Origin: an uncultured Oscillospiraceae bacterium
GTDB taxonomy: Bacteria; Bacillota_A; Clostridia; Oscillospirales; Oscillospiraceae
NCBI GenBank assembly: GCA_900769845.1
Contig: CAAGIF010000278.1
Coordinates: forward strand, 1 to 28,115
Reading direction: 5' to 3'
DNA length: 28,115 bases
Under the pieces are notes generated by a model. That model saw nothing but the letters and a program-made list of their open reading frames with translations. It was not told the origin of the DNA and did not search any database. Below, piece by piece: positions 16,614 through 23,258 of the stretch. The translations under genes were made by a program, and so were the position numbers. Each line of letters opens with the position of its first letter. Position 1 is the first letter of the stretch.

Positions 16614-17053
16614 AAACCGTGACCTTGTATACCGACGGCGCCTGCAGCGGAAATCCCGGTCCCGGCGGCTGGGGCGCGATCCTGGTGTACAACGGGATCG
16701 AGAAAGAGCTGTCCGGCGCTGAGGCGGAAACCACCAATAACCGGATGGAGCTTACCGCAGTGATCGCGGGCTTGCAGGCGCTGAAGGAGCCCTGCATCGT
16801 GGAGCTTTACTCTGACTCCAAGTATGTGATCGATGCTCTGGAAAAGGGGTGGGCCTGGGGCTGGCGGAAGAAGGGCTGGATCAAATCCGATAAAAAGCCG
16901 GCGTTAAACCCGGATCTGTGGGAGATCCTGCTGAATCTGACTCAGATCCATCAGCTTCACTACCATTGGGTTAAAGGCCACGCGGACAATCCTATGAACA
17001 ACCGGTGCGACCAGATGGCGGTTGCCCAGTGGAAGAACCTCAAGGGAGAGTAA
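16610..17053 (+). CDS. rnhA: ribonuclease HI
   Basis: RNase HI cleaves the RNA strand of RNA-DNA hybrids, removing R-loops and primers. The 147-residue protein has all four catalytic carboxylates: Asp9 ([17 protein letters not shown]), Glu47 (NNRMELTA), Asp69 (YSDSKYV) and Asp134 (NRCDQMA), plus His124 in [11 protein letters not shown]. It includes the basic [13 protein letters not shown] loop found in E. coli-type enzymes. Its ATG shares ATGA with the gyrA stop, so it is translationally coupled to gyrase. R-loop removal next to a supercoiling enzyme is a sensible functional pairing, though the linkage itself is inference. Confidence 0.96.
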   Translation: MKTVTLYTDGACSGNPGPGGWGAILVYNGIEKELSGAEAETTNNRMELTAVIAGLQALKEPCIVELYSDSKYVIDALEKGWAWGWRKKGWIKSDKKPALNPDLWEILLNLTQIHQLHYHWVKGHADNPMNNRCDQMAVAQWKNLKGE

Positions 17054-17055
17054 AG

Positions 17056-17298
17056 ATGTATCTATCGATCGGTAACGATATGGCGGTGAGAGAGAAATCC
17101 ATTATCGGCATTTTTGATATGGATAACACCTCCACCTCCAAAAGAACCCGGGAGTTTCTTTCCCGGTCGGAAAAGAGCGGTCAGGTGGTTCCCTGCGACG
17201 ATCTGCCCAAGGCCTTTGTTCTGACCGCAGAGTACGGATTTAATCGGGTATACCTTACCTCCTTAAGCGCCTACACTCTGGAAAAACGGTTAAAATAA
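17056..17298 (+). CDS. remB: RemA/RemB-family (DUF370) regulator, RemB-like
   Basis: This 80-residue protein starts MYLSIGNDMAVREKSIIGIF and continues with DMDNTSTSKRTREFL, the pattern of the DUF370 family of small DNA-binding regulators (RemA/RemB, extracellular matrix regulators in B. subtilis). The RemB (YaaB) type is preferred because in B. subtilis that gene lies in the recF-gyrB region, while remA sits by the gmk locus. It begins three bases after the rnhA stop, with GGGAGAG as ribosome-binding site, and is the last gene of the gyrase transcript before a strong terminator. Confidence 0.85.
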   Translation: MYLSIGNDMAVREKSIIGIFDMDNTSTSKRTREFLSRSEKSGQVVPCDDLPKAFVLTAEYGFNRVYLTSLSAYTLEKRLK

Positions 17299-17303
17299 GT
17301 CAC

Positions 17304-17339
17304 ATCCTCCCCGGGAGAAACCCGGGGAGGATTGTTATT
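17304..17339 (+). terminator. strong terminator ending the replication/gyrase block
   Basis: A perfect 12-bp stem, ATCCTCCCCGGG (17304-17315) with CCCGGGGAGGAT (17321-17332), has the loop AGAAA and is followed by TGTTATTT. It begins six bases after the remB stop. Confidence 0.92.
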
Positions 17340-17469
17340 TATCATGGGTATTGTCTGCGATTTATAGATGGGTGTTTTCTGTGAAAATACAGACAAAGAA
17401 GTCGGTTACGAATGAAATTGTTAACATAAAATCATTACATAATGGTAAAAAGTGTATAATTTTATGCAC

Positions 17470-17499
17470 TTTTCCACATTATCCACAGGTTTTTCCACA
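17470..17499 (+). other. cluster of three tandem DnaA boxes in a convergent intergenic region
   Basis: TTTTCCACA (17470-17478), the perfect consensus TTATCCACA (17479-17487) and TTTTCCACA (17491-17499) lie head to tail, the first two with no gap. They follow an AT-rich stretch (about 17410-17466). The gap 17340-17550 is flanked by converging genes (remB and the thioesterase), each with its own terminator, so no obvious promoter is controlled by these boxes. A TATAAT at 17455-17460 has no good -35. A titration or replication-control site is plausible inference. No DnaA-trio-like repeat is seen here. Confidence 0.8.
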
Positions 17500-17550
17500 G
17501 GGGAAACTGAGAAAACACTTGGAAAATCAAGGTAAAAACTGTTACAGGAC

Positions 17551-17587
17551 AAAAAACACACAGCAGCCAAAAGCCGCTGTGTGTTTT
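17551..17587 (-). terminator. terminator of the kinase/HtrA/thioesterase operon
   Basis: A perfect 12-bp stem, AAAACACACAGC (17553-17564) with GCTGTGTGTTTT (17576-17587), is followed on the minus strand by a run of T. It lies 23 bases beyond the thioesterase stop and may also work for the plus strand. Confidence 0.88.
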
Positions 17588-17610
17588 CATTTGGTTTACA
17601 GAATTTGGAC

Positions 17611-18351
17611 TCAGTATTGGACCTGAGCCATGAAGACCCGATTGTGATTTCCGGAACCGGTATCGCCACTTCGCCAGGCATCCACCTGAAAAACATTACC
17701 CTCTTTCATCTCATAATGGATGTCCAGAACCTGGGATTCGAAGGCTTCGGAATGATAATATATGGTAAATTCTCTGGGACAATGGTCCCGGTGGAAGGCG
17801 CTGGGGAGCAGGTCATTGATCCATTCCATATAACGGGTGTTGTTCATATGACCGTTCCGGTCCAGGTCTGTGTAGGTCACCTGCCGTCGCTGGGTGTGGG
17901 TCAGTGTCTTAATGGCCAGGGAGCCGGGAACTGCCAGCTCGCTGCCCCGAAGCAGGCCTTCCACAGTGATCCCGCTTTTCCCGGGAATTACCATGGCCCG
18001 GGAATCCTTATCCATCATCACCCATAGGCTGATGGCCCGGAACAGTTCCCGGTTTTCTTCATCATAGGCCACCACGGATCGGGGATACGCTACCCGGGTG
18101 GTGGGCATGGGCCAGGTCTCCAGCCGAATGGTCTCTCCGGACCGGGGGAGTCGGGTGATCTGTACCCGGGTCCGCAGAATTGCCCAAAAGAGATTCTTCG
18201 CGGCCAGAGTATCGTAGTCCGCCCCCAGAGCGGAGCCGTGAATCCCGGAGACCTCCTGAATATAAAACAGCATGGTGGAGGGGTTCAGTCTTCCGAAGCA
18301 GTCCACCGCTGCGTCATTAACGGTAAAAGAATGTTGATAAACAGCGTCCAT
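17611..18351 (-). CDS. acyl-ACP thioesterase (FatA/FatB family)
   Basis: Acyl-ACP thioesterases release free fatty acids from acyl carrier protein in the cytoplasm. The 246-residue protein is a tandem hotdog: the N-terminal half starts YQHSFTVNDAAVDCFGRLNPSTMLFYIQEVSG and the C-terminal half contains VTYTDLDRNGHMNNTRYMEWI. The latter holds the Asp/Asn/His residues that form the active site in this family. Bacterial members of this length are common in gut Clostridia. A CGAGG ribosome-binding site precedes ATG 18351. It lies 21 bases after the HtrA-like gene and is the last gene of the minus-strand operon. Confidence 0.88.
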   Translation of the reverse strand: MDAVYQHSFTVNDAAVDCFGRLNPSTMLFYIQEVSGIHGSALGADYDTLAAKNLFWAILRTRVQITRLPRSGETIRLETWPMPTTRVAYPRSVVAYDEENRELFRAISLWVMMDKDSRAMVIPGKSGITVEGLLRGSELAVPGSLAIKTLTHTQRRQVTYTDLDRNGHMNNTRYMEWINDLLPSAFHRDHCPREFTIYYHSEAFESQVLDIHYEMKEGNVFQVDAWRSGDTGSGNHNRVFMAQVQY

Positions 18352-18372
18352 AATAACCTCGTTTCCCGGGTG

Positions 18373-19647
18373 TTACTGTCGCGCTTCCTGGAGTGTCAGA
18401 GTAACAGAATACTGGTGGCCGCCCCGGTAAATGATCACATTAACGGTATCTCCCGCTTCATAGCTGTAAAGCAGGGTGGTCAGGGTATCCATATTCGGAA
18501 TTGGATTTCCGTCCAGACCCATGAGAATGTCCCCAGGTTCAATACCTGCGTCCGCTGCTGAGCTGGAGGGATCCACCTCGGTGATATACAGACCCTCTGG
18601 CAGCCGGTAATAATAGCGGTAGAAGCTGGAAATGTCTTCTCCTGTTATGCCCAGGGCGGGTCTTCCGGATACATAACCCTGTTCCATCAGCTGCTCTACA
18701 ATTTCCTTGACCGTTGTGCTGGGAATGGCAAAGCCCAGGCCTTCCACCCCGGCAGAGTCTGTAAAAGCGCCGATCTTCAGAGTGTTGATGCCAATGACCT
18801 GGCCATAGCAGTTGATCAGCGGGCCGCCGGAATTGCCGGAGTTCAGGGCGGCATTGGTCTGGATCAGGGTAAGTGTTCTGCCGTCGCTGGTCACATTCCG
18901 GTTGATGGCGGACACGATGCCGTTGGTCATGGAGCCCCGAAGCTCGATGCCCAGGGGATCGCCGATGGCTACCACCGTATCGCCCACCCGCAGGGCTCCG
19001 GAGTCACCGAATTCTGCGCTGACAAGTTCCTCTGCCTGGATGTGCAGCACAGCCAGATCGGAGAAAGCATCGCTTCCAATCAGGGCGGCGGTAAAGCTCC
19101 GCCCGTCGGTGAGCTGGACGGTGATCGTCCCGGCGCCTTCGATCACATGGGAGTTGGTGACGATGTAGCCGCTTTCGGTGAGGATCACACCGGTTCCGGA
19201 GGAACTGCCCCGGTGGGTCGTACAGCTGATGGACACCACTGAAGGAATGGATTTTTTATAGATCTCCTGAAGGGACATGCCGCCCTCCTGGGGGATGTTG
19301 GGGATGGAATTCGGGGAGGGATTCAGCTGGAGGGTTTCTAATTCGGAGTCTGAGGCAGGAGCAGGTTTTTGGGCATTGTTTCCGGAAAAAATGTCTCCGG
19401 TCAGTTCCGTACCCATGGTCTCGCTGACAAATTCTAGAGAATCTTCCTGTTTATTGGAATTGGTATTGAGCTGCACAAAAAGCTTTATATTCATCATACT
19501 CAGCGCCGAAACCAGACCGCTGAGGAGGATCACCGAAATAAGCAGGAAAGTAACCATGCCTCCGTGCCGCTTGGGCGGCTGTGTCCGTCCGGTACCGTAT
19601 AAGCCGGTGTCCCAGGAATCCGGCGGATTGTTTTTGCGTTGGTTCAT
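18373..19647 (-). CDS. htrA: HtrA/DegP-like membrane-anchored serine protease with PDZ domain
   Basis: HtrA proteases degrade misfolded proteins outside the cytoplasmic membrane. The 424-residue protein has a short cytoplasmic N-terminus, one membrane helix (about 31-52, MVTFLLISVILLSGLVSAL) and a low-complexity linker. A trypsin-like domain follows with the triad His167 (TNSHVIEG), Asp197 (SDLAVLHI) and Ser273 (NSGNSGGPL). A single PDZ domain (about 325-420) contains EVDPSSSAADAGIEPGDILMGLDG. GAGG lies seven bases before ATG 19647. It is 39 bases downstream of the histidine kinase, an arrangement suggesting an envelope-stress operon. Cys-140s CTTHRG before the protease domain is a small family-specific feature of unknown meaning. 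Confidence 0.93.
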   Translation of the reverse strand: MNQRKNNPPDSWDTGLYGTGRTQPPKRHGGMVTFLLISVILLSGLVSALSMMNIKLFVQLNTNSNKQEDSLEFVSETMGTELTGDIFSGNNAQKPAPASDSELETLQLNPSPNSIPNIPQEGGMSLQEIYKKSIPSVVSISCTTHRGSSSGTGVILTESGYIVTNSHVIEGAGTITVQLTDGRSFTAALIGSDAFSDLAVLHIQAEELVSAEFGDSGALRVGDTVVAIGDPLGIELRGSMTNGIVSAINRNVTSDGRTLTLIQTNAALNSGNSGGPLINCYGQVIGINTLKIGAFTDSAGVEGLGFAIPSTTVKEIVEQLMEQGYVSGRPALGITGEDISSFYRYYYRLPEGLYITEVDPSSSAADAGIEPGDILMGLDGNPIPNMDTLTTLLYSYEAGDTVNVIIYRGGHQYSVTLTLQEARQ

Positions 19648-19686
19648 AGAATAACCTCAAAAATAGAGAGTAAGGTGAGAAAACGA

Positions 19687-21114
19687 TCAGTTTATCAGGG
19701 GCATCGTGAAGGTGAACTGGGTTTTTCCGTCCCGGCTGGTGACGGAAATATTCTCCCCATGGCTGGTGACGATGGTTTTGACAATGTAAAGGCCCAAACC
19801 CCAGCCCTCCCGGTTCTGGGAGCGGCTCTTGTCCAGCTTATGGAACCGGTCAAAGACCAGGGGAAGCTCTTCTTTGGGAATGGTCTCGCCCTCATTGGAG
19901 ATCGTGGCGTAGATTTTACTGTTGCCCCGAACCAGCTTCAGTCCCAGCGTGCCACCCTGGGGACAGAATTTCACCGCATTGTCGATGAGATTGTATACCA
20001 CCTGGGTCACCTGGTCCTGGCAGGCAAAGGTGAACAGGGGATAGCCGGGCATGTCCACATCCACATTCAGTTCCTTGGCGTTGATCTTTTGCTCAAAGGT
20101 GATCAGCACCTGACCGATGACTTCTTCCATGTCAAACCGACTCTTCCGATCCTCGGGTATGCCGCCGTCCTGGAGCCGGGAGATGTCCAGCATACTCCGT
20201 ACCAGCCGGCTGAGCCGTTTGGTTTCGTCGGAAACGATCTGCAGATAGTAACGGTGCCGGTTCTGGGGAATGGTGCCGTCCAGAATACCGTCCACATAGC
20301 CGGAAATGGTGGTCATGGGGGTCTTCAGTTCATGGGAGACATTGGCCACAAATTCCCGGCGCTGATATTCACTCTTCTGCAGTTCCTGGGCCATATTGTT
20401 AAAGGACAGGGCAAGATCTGCCACTTCCTCCGGAGAATCCTCGGCGATCCGCACGCGGGCATCCAGGTCGCCGTGACCGAAGGCCCGGGCAACGGAGGCC
20501 ATGTGCTTCAGGGGGGTGCTCTGCTGGCGGACGATGCCTACCATGAACACGGTGGCTACGGCCACTACAAGCACGGATACAAAGGTAAAGATGCGGGAGA
20601 TCCGGTTCAGAATGGCCATGGTGCCGTCAATGGGGCGGGAAACGATGACGATGCCAAGATTCTGCCGGGTGATAAAGTCCGTAATGGGCTTTGACACCAC
20701 ATAGCGGGTCTCCTGGTAAAGATCCGGGATCTGGCCCGTGGCAATATCTCCTCCGTTTGCAACGACCTTGGCAAGGTAGGCTGGGTCCACCCGAAGCCTT
20801 TGGTGATTGCAGCCCAGGATGGATTCGGAGCAGAGCACCACCCGTCCTTCAGAATTGCAGATCAGCACATCGGAGCCGGAGATTTGGGATGTCACATCCA
20901 GATTCACCATTAAATCCCGGTTCAGAATCTGTCCCTCCGATAAATAGGCGGAGGCAAGCTCGGAAACCACGGTACCGTATTTCTCTAGTTCGGAAATGGC
21001 GGTGTTCGTCAGATAATTTCGCACCAGGGCCTGAAAAGAGGTTCCCACCAGGATCAGCGCCAGAATCAGGATCACCATTGTGGTGAAAAAAGTACGGCTG
21101 AAGGTGGTTTTCAT
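19687..21114 (-). CDS. sensor histidine kinase (HAMP, HisKA, HATPase)
   Basis: This is a membrane sensor kinase of 475 residues. It has a first helix (about 12-32), an extracytoplasmic sensor region of about 140 residues containing DVLICNSEGRVVLCSES (Cache/PAS-like in style), a second helix (about 174-196) and a HAMP domain (about 197-250). The dimerisation domain carries the phospho-acceptor His261 (FVANVSHELKTPM), and the ATPase domain has an N-box (NLIDNAVKF, Asn375), the DRFHKLDKSRS region and a G-box (GWGLGLYIVK). It resembles the VicK/PhoR class. No response regulator gene is present in the window: only a short tail that looks like the end of one precedes it. It leads the operon with the HtrA-like and thioesterase genes. 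Confidence 0.93.
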   Translation of the reverse strand: MKTTFSRTFFTTMVILILALILVGTSFQALVRNYLTNTAISELEKYGTVVSELASAYLSEGQILNRDLMVNLDVTSQISGSDVLICNSEGRVVLCSESILGCNHQRLRVDPAYLAKVVANGGDIATGQIPDLYQETRYVVSKPITDFITRQNLGIVIVSRPIDGTMAILNRISRIFTFVSVLVVAVATVFMVGIVRQQSTPLKHMASVARAFGHGDLDARVRIAEDSPEEVADLALSFNNMAQELQKSEYQRREFVANVSHELKTPMTTISGYVDGILDGTIPQNRHRYYLQIVSDETKRLSRLVRSMLDISRLQDGGIPEDRKSRFDMEEVIGQVLITFEQKINAKELNVDVDMPGYPLFTFACQDQVTQVVYNLIDNAVKFCPQGGTLGLKLVRGNSKIYATISNEGETIPKEELPLVFDRFHKLDKSRSQNREGWGLGLYIVKTIVTSHGENISVTSRDGKTQFTFTMPLIN

Positions 21115-21117
21115 GAC

Positions 21118-21174
21118 TTACAGCACCTCGAACTTATATCGCACTTTGCGTGTCTTAATATGTTTTTCTAACAT
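21118..21174 (-). pseudogene. apparent C-terminal remnant of an OmpR-family response regulator
   Basis: Eighteen codons ending three bases before the kinase ATG read MLEKHIKTRKVRYKFEVL. OmpR/PhoB-type regulators commonly end KHIKTVRGVGYKFEVL or close to it, so the match covers most of the last 15 residues with one deletion and two substitutions. A GAGGT six bases before the ATG could still translate it. Directly upstream is a promoter region rather than the rest of a regulator. I infer that the regulator gene was deleted, leaving its final wing strand. A functional small leader peptide is an alternative. Confidence 0.55.
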
Positions 21175-21180
21175 TATCTT

Positions 21181-21232
21181 ACCTCATTTATCCTCATTTA
21201 CTTCGGTTGTCAATCGCATTTAACCTCATTTA
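21181..21232 (-). promoter_or_regulatory. promoter with four 10-bp direct repeats (probable response-regulator operator)
   Basis: Read on the minus strand, this is TAAATGAGGT then TAAATGCGAT (21232-21213), twelve bases, and then TAAATGAGGA and TAAATGAGGT (21200-21181). Start-to-start distances are 10, 22 and 10 bp, so all four sit on nearly one helical face. A consensus -35 TTGACA (21213-21208) lies between the pairs, and a 17-bp spacer places a weak -10, TAAATG (21190-21185), in the last repeat. Tandem direct repeats near one-turn spacing are typical of OmpR/PhoB-family binding sites. The assignment is inference. Confidence 0.55.
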
Positions 21233-21332
21233 GTCCCTCAAAAAGGGTTTAACGTCAGTATTGCGGTAGTTTTTGTGGTAGTTTATTTTCCTGCCACAGC
21301 GATGAAAAGCGTATTAGACAAATTGGAATTTT

Positions 21333-21584
21333 TCAATCTTCTAAAACTTCCCCGTGGACACATACCCTGCCTCCATCAGGACATTTTACATCAAACATCT
21401 TAGCACGAGTATTTCCGCAGTCCAATTCTGCTCCATTTTGAAGTGCGTAAACAAATGGATACATATAATTCCACAATTCGTGGCATATTGGCGGACATAA
21501 ATCTTCAACGACAAATTCTTGCCCCTTTTTAAGATAGCCGTTCCTACAATTACTTTCTGTGATTGTGATTCTTATCTTTGCCAT
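21333..21584 (-). CDS. TIGR04076 family small protein
   Basis: This 83-residue protein of unknown function starts MAKIRITITES. It matches the TIGR04076 pattern seen in many Clostridia: a short beta start, KKGQEFVVED, a cysteine-proline segment (LCPPICHELWNYMYPFVYALQNGA) and a cysteine-containing C-terminal part (VKCPDGGRVCVHGE). The four or five conserved cysteines hint at metal binding, which is unproven. ATG 21584 is preferred over the in-frame GTG nine bases upstream because GAGGTG is correctly spaced for it. It is a single gene with its own promoter. 21233-21332 downstream holds no clear feature. Confidence 0.72.
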   Translation of the reverse strand: MAKIRITITESNCRNGYLKKGQEFVVEDLCPPICHELWNYMYPFVYALQNGAELDCGNTRAKMFDVKCPDGGRVCVHGEVLED

Positions 21585-21620
21585 TAAAAACACCTCGCCA
21601 ATTCAAGTTTATCTAACTGA

Positions 21621-21649
21621 ATTATACTTGATTGACCGCAAGAAATCAA
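21621..21649 (-). promoter_or_regulatory. promoter of the TIGR04076 gene
   Basis: On the minus strand, TTGATT (21649-21644) and a perfect TATAAT (21626-21621) are 17 bp apart, about 37 bases before the start codon. Confidence 0.72.
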
Positions 21650-21666
21650 GTAAGTGACTTTGCAGG

Positions 21667-21861
21667 ATGGGTTCGATTCCCTTTTTCTTACGAAAAAAGA
21701 AGGCACCCCGGATGGGGTACCTTCTTTTTTGGAGCAGGGTACGGGAATCGATTGCATTTCCGCTATGCGGAAATTAAGGTATCGCCGTCGTCGAGCCGCC
21801 GGCGAGCAGATGTCCATTGGACATCTGCAATTAATGGGTTCGATTCCCCCCTGCATTCTCC
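21667..21861. repeat. tRNA-tail debris and palindromes next to tRNA-Gly
   Basis: The last 22 nt of the tRNA-Gly gene including CCA are repeated exactly at 21730-21751 in the same (minus) orientation. This copy is followed on the minus strand by a strong terminator hairpin (stem arms 21693-21709 and 21714-21730, one mismatch, with T-run). Two T-arm fragments, ATGGGTTCGATTCCC, lie in the opposite orientation at 21667-21681 and 21834-21848; the second continues to a TCTCCA end at 21861. Between them are two near-perfect palindromes, ATTTCCGC/GCGGAAAT (about 21754-21772) and CAGATGTCCA/TGGACATCTG (21808-21828). No complete second tRNA can be folded. This looks like the scar of past integration or tRNA-gene rearrangement. 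Confidence 0.6.
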
Positions 21862-21893
21862 AAAACAAAAGACCACCCGATGGGTGGCCTTTT
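21862..21893 (-). terminator. terminator of tRNA-Gly
   Basis: The stem pairs CCACCC (21873-21878) with GGGTGG (21882-21887), extended by AAAAG (21867-21871) with CTTTT (21889-21893) across one mismatch. On the minus strand it is followed by TTTTGTTTTG. Confidence 0.85.
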
Positions 21894-21897
21894 GCTT

Positions 21898-21971
21898 TGG
21901 AGCAGGGTACGGGAATCGAACCCGCCTTCACGGCTTGGGAAGCCGTTGTATTACCGATATACGAACCCTGC
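21898..21971 (-). tRNA. tRNA-Gly (anticodon CCC)
   Basis: The minus strand folds as a complete 74-nt tRNA with encoded CCA. The acceptor stem is GCAGGGT/ACCCTGC with discriminator T. The anticodon stem ACGGC/GCCGT holds the loop TTCCCAA, giving anticodon CCC (reads GGG glycine codons), and the T-arm is GCGGGTTCGATTCCCGT. It has a strong promoter upstream and a terminator downstream. Confidence 0.95.
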
Positions 21972-21984
21972 ACAGGATAGGCGT

Positions 21985-22013
21985 ATTATAGCAGACCCAA
22001 ACGGAAATTTCAA
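21985..22013 (-). promoter_or_regulatory. promoter of tRNA-Gly
   Basis: On the minus strand, TTGAAA (22013-22008) and a perfect extended -10 TGCTATAAT (TATAAT at 21990-21985) have a 17-bp spacer. The tRNA begins 13 bases after the -10. Confidence 0.88.
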
Positions 22014-22041
22014 CCACTTTTTGTCGAATGGGCAAATTCCC

Positions 22042-22070
22042 TTGCGCCGGCAGAAAGGATATGGTATTGT
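22042..22070 (+). promoter_or_regulatory. probable promoter of the small unknown gene
   Basis: TTGCGC (22042-22047) and TATTGT (22065-22070) have a 17-bp spacer and an extended TGG before the -10. The start codon follows 23 bases later. Confidence 0.55.
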
Positions 22071-22093
22071 ATTTACAGAAAGGGGAGAGCGGT

Positions 22094-22318
22094 ATGGAGT
22101 ACGAACTGGTGCGGGAGGTCAAAAACCTCTGCCCCAACAATCAGATGCGGGATGTATTTATTGAGGAGATCGAATGCGATGACCCGGAAAGCTATGTCCG
22201 GGAGTATTTAAAGGGCAAGCAGGTGGAATTCAGCCTGGAAGATCTGGGCGACGGACAGGTAACAGTTCACGCAGTAGCGGACGGGCTGATCCAGAAATTT
22301 GTATTCACCCCAATTTAA
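22094..22318 (+). CDS. small conserved-looking protein of unknown function
   Basis: I do not recognise this 74-residue protein. It starts MEYELVREVKNLCPNNQMRD and is acidic, with no signal peptide or membrane segment. Predicted strands (ELVREVKNL, QVEFSLEDL, GQVTVHAVA, LIQKFVFTPI) suggest a small alpha/beta domain. Gene status is supported by AGGGGAG about seven bases before ATG 22094, a promoter-like sequence and a strong terminator eight bases after the stop. Codon use matches the neighbouring genes. Confidence 0.75.
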   Translation: MEYELVREVKNLCPNNQMRDVFIEEIECDDPESYVREYLKGKQVEFSLEDLGDGQVTVHAVADGLIQKFVFTPI

Positions 22319-22325
22319 CAGGGAA

Positions 22326-22352
22326 AAGGCACCTCGAAGGAGGTGCCTTTTT
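22326..22352 (+). terminator. bidirectional terminator between the small gene and metF
   Basis: A perfect 10-bp stem, AAGGCACCTC (22326-22335) with GAGGTGCCTT (22340-22349), is followed by TTT on the plus strand; on the minus strand it ends in TTTTCCC. It lies between two converging genes and probably serves both. Confidence 0.88.
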
Positions 22353-22364
22353 GATATCCGTTTA

Positions 22365-23243
22365 TCAGATGCCTGCCAGCTTCAGAACTTCGGGAACCTT
22401 GGCTTCCCAACCCAGAGCCATGATGTGCACGCCCTGGCAGTAGGGACGGCATTCCTTAATGATCTGAGCGGCGATCTCCACGCCGGTGATACCGGCCTTT
22501 GCCCGCTCCTTGTCAGCAGCCAGGGCATCGATCATGTGCTGAGGCACATGGACACCGGCCACATTGTTGTTCATGAACTTTGCCATGCCGGCGGACTTGG
22601 GAATGATGATACCCAGCTGCACGGGCTTGCCAAACTGCTTTGCCTTCTCCATGAACTTGATAAACTTCTCGGAATCAAAGACAGCCTGGGTCTGGAAATA
22701 CTCCGCGCCGGCCATGACCTTGCGCTCCATCTTGGCAAGCTGTGCGTCCACGCTGTCAGAGCAGGGGGAAACAACCGCGCCCTTAGCAAACTTGGGAGCT
22801 TCGCCAACCAGGGGGTTGCCTGCCAGGTCCAGGCCCTTCTCCAGCTGGCATGCGGTGTGCAGCAGGGAAACGGAATCCAGATCAAAAACGGGCTTTGCAC
22901 CGGGATGGTCGCCCATCTTGGTGTGGTCGCCGGTGAGGCACAGGATGTTTTCAATTCCCAGCATAGCGGCGCCCAGCAGCTCGGACTGCAGCGCGATCCG
23001 GTTGCGGTCACGGCAGGTCAGCTGCAGGATGGGGGTCAGACCGGCATTCTTCAGAGCGATGCAGGCGGGCAGGCTGCCCATACGCATCACGGAGGACTGG
23101 TTATCGGTGACATTCACAGCGGTGATGCCGCTGAGGTATTCTCTGGCTTCTTCCACCAGATGATCCACATGGATACCCTTGGGAGGGCCGACTTCTGCGG
23201 TGACCACAAATTCGCCGTTATCAAACAATTCGGTAATTCTCAT
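22365..23243 (-). CDS. metF: methylenetetrahydrofolate reductase, catalytic subunit MetF
   Basis: MetF reduces 5,10-methylene-THF to 5-methyl-THF, supplying the methyl group of the Wood-Ljungdahl pathway. The 292-residue protein is a flavin-binding barrel. The N-terminal VVTAEVGPPKG carries Glu17 at the position of the catalytic glutamate of E. coli MetF. AVNVTDNQSSVMRMGS, LQLTCRDRNRIALQSELLGA and ENILCLTGDH are family motifs, and GAEYFQTQAVFD lies in the second half. AAAGGAG precedes ATG 23243. It is the last gene of the rnfC2-metV-metF operon, 15 bases after metV, which indicates the acetogen-type multi-subunit enzyme rather than a solitary methionine-biosynthesis MetF. Confidence 0.95.
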   Translation of the reverse strand: MRITELFDNGEFVVTAEVGPPKGIHVDHLVEEAREYLSGITAVNVTDNQSSVMRMGSLPACIALKNAGLTPILQLTCRDRNRIALQSELLGAAMLGIENILCLTGDHTKMGDHPGAKPVFDLDSVSLLHTACQLEKGLDLAGNPLVGEAPKFAKGAVVSPCSDSVDAQLAKMERKVMAGAEYFQTQAVFDSEKFIKFMEKAKQFGKPVQLGIIIPKSAGMAKFMNNNVAGVHVPQHMIDALAADKERAKAGITGVEIAAQIIKECRPYCQGVHIMALGWEAKVPEVLKLAGI

Positions 23244-23258
23244 AGTCTATCTTCTCCT

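Noticed and set aside
17351..17626. 91-codon plus-strand frame over the DnaA-box cluster
   Set aside because: No ribosome-binding site; it runs through the DnaA boxes and the terminator hairpin, and its composition is non-coding.
21640..21690. Possible second tRNA ending in TTCGATTCCCTTTTTCTTACG
   Set aside because: Only a T-arm-like piece is present; no anticodon arm or matching 5' acceptor strand can be found.
21654..21980. Open frames on both strands across the tRNA-Gly region
   Set aside because: They are translations of tRNA, tRNA fragments and terminators (telltale GIEP, GSIP and IPVP segments), with no ribosome-binding site.
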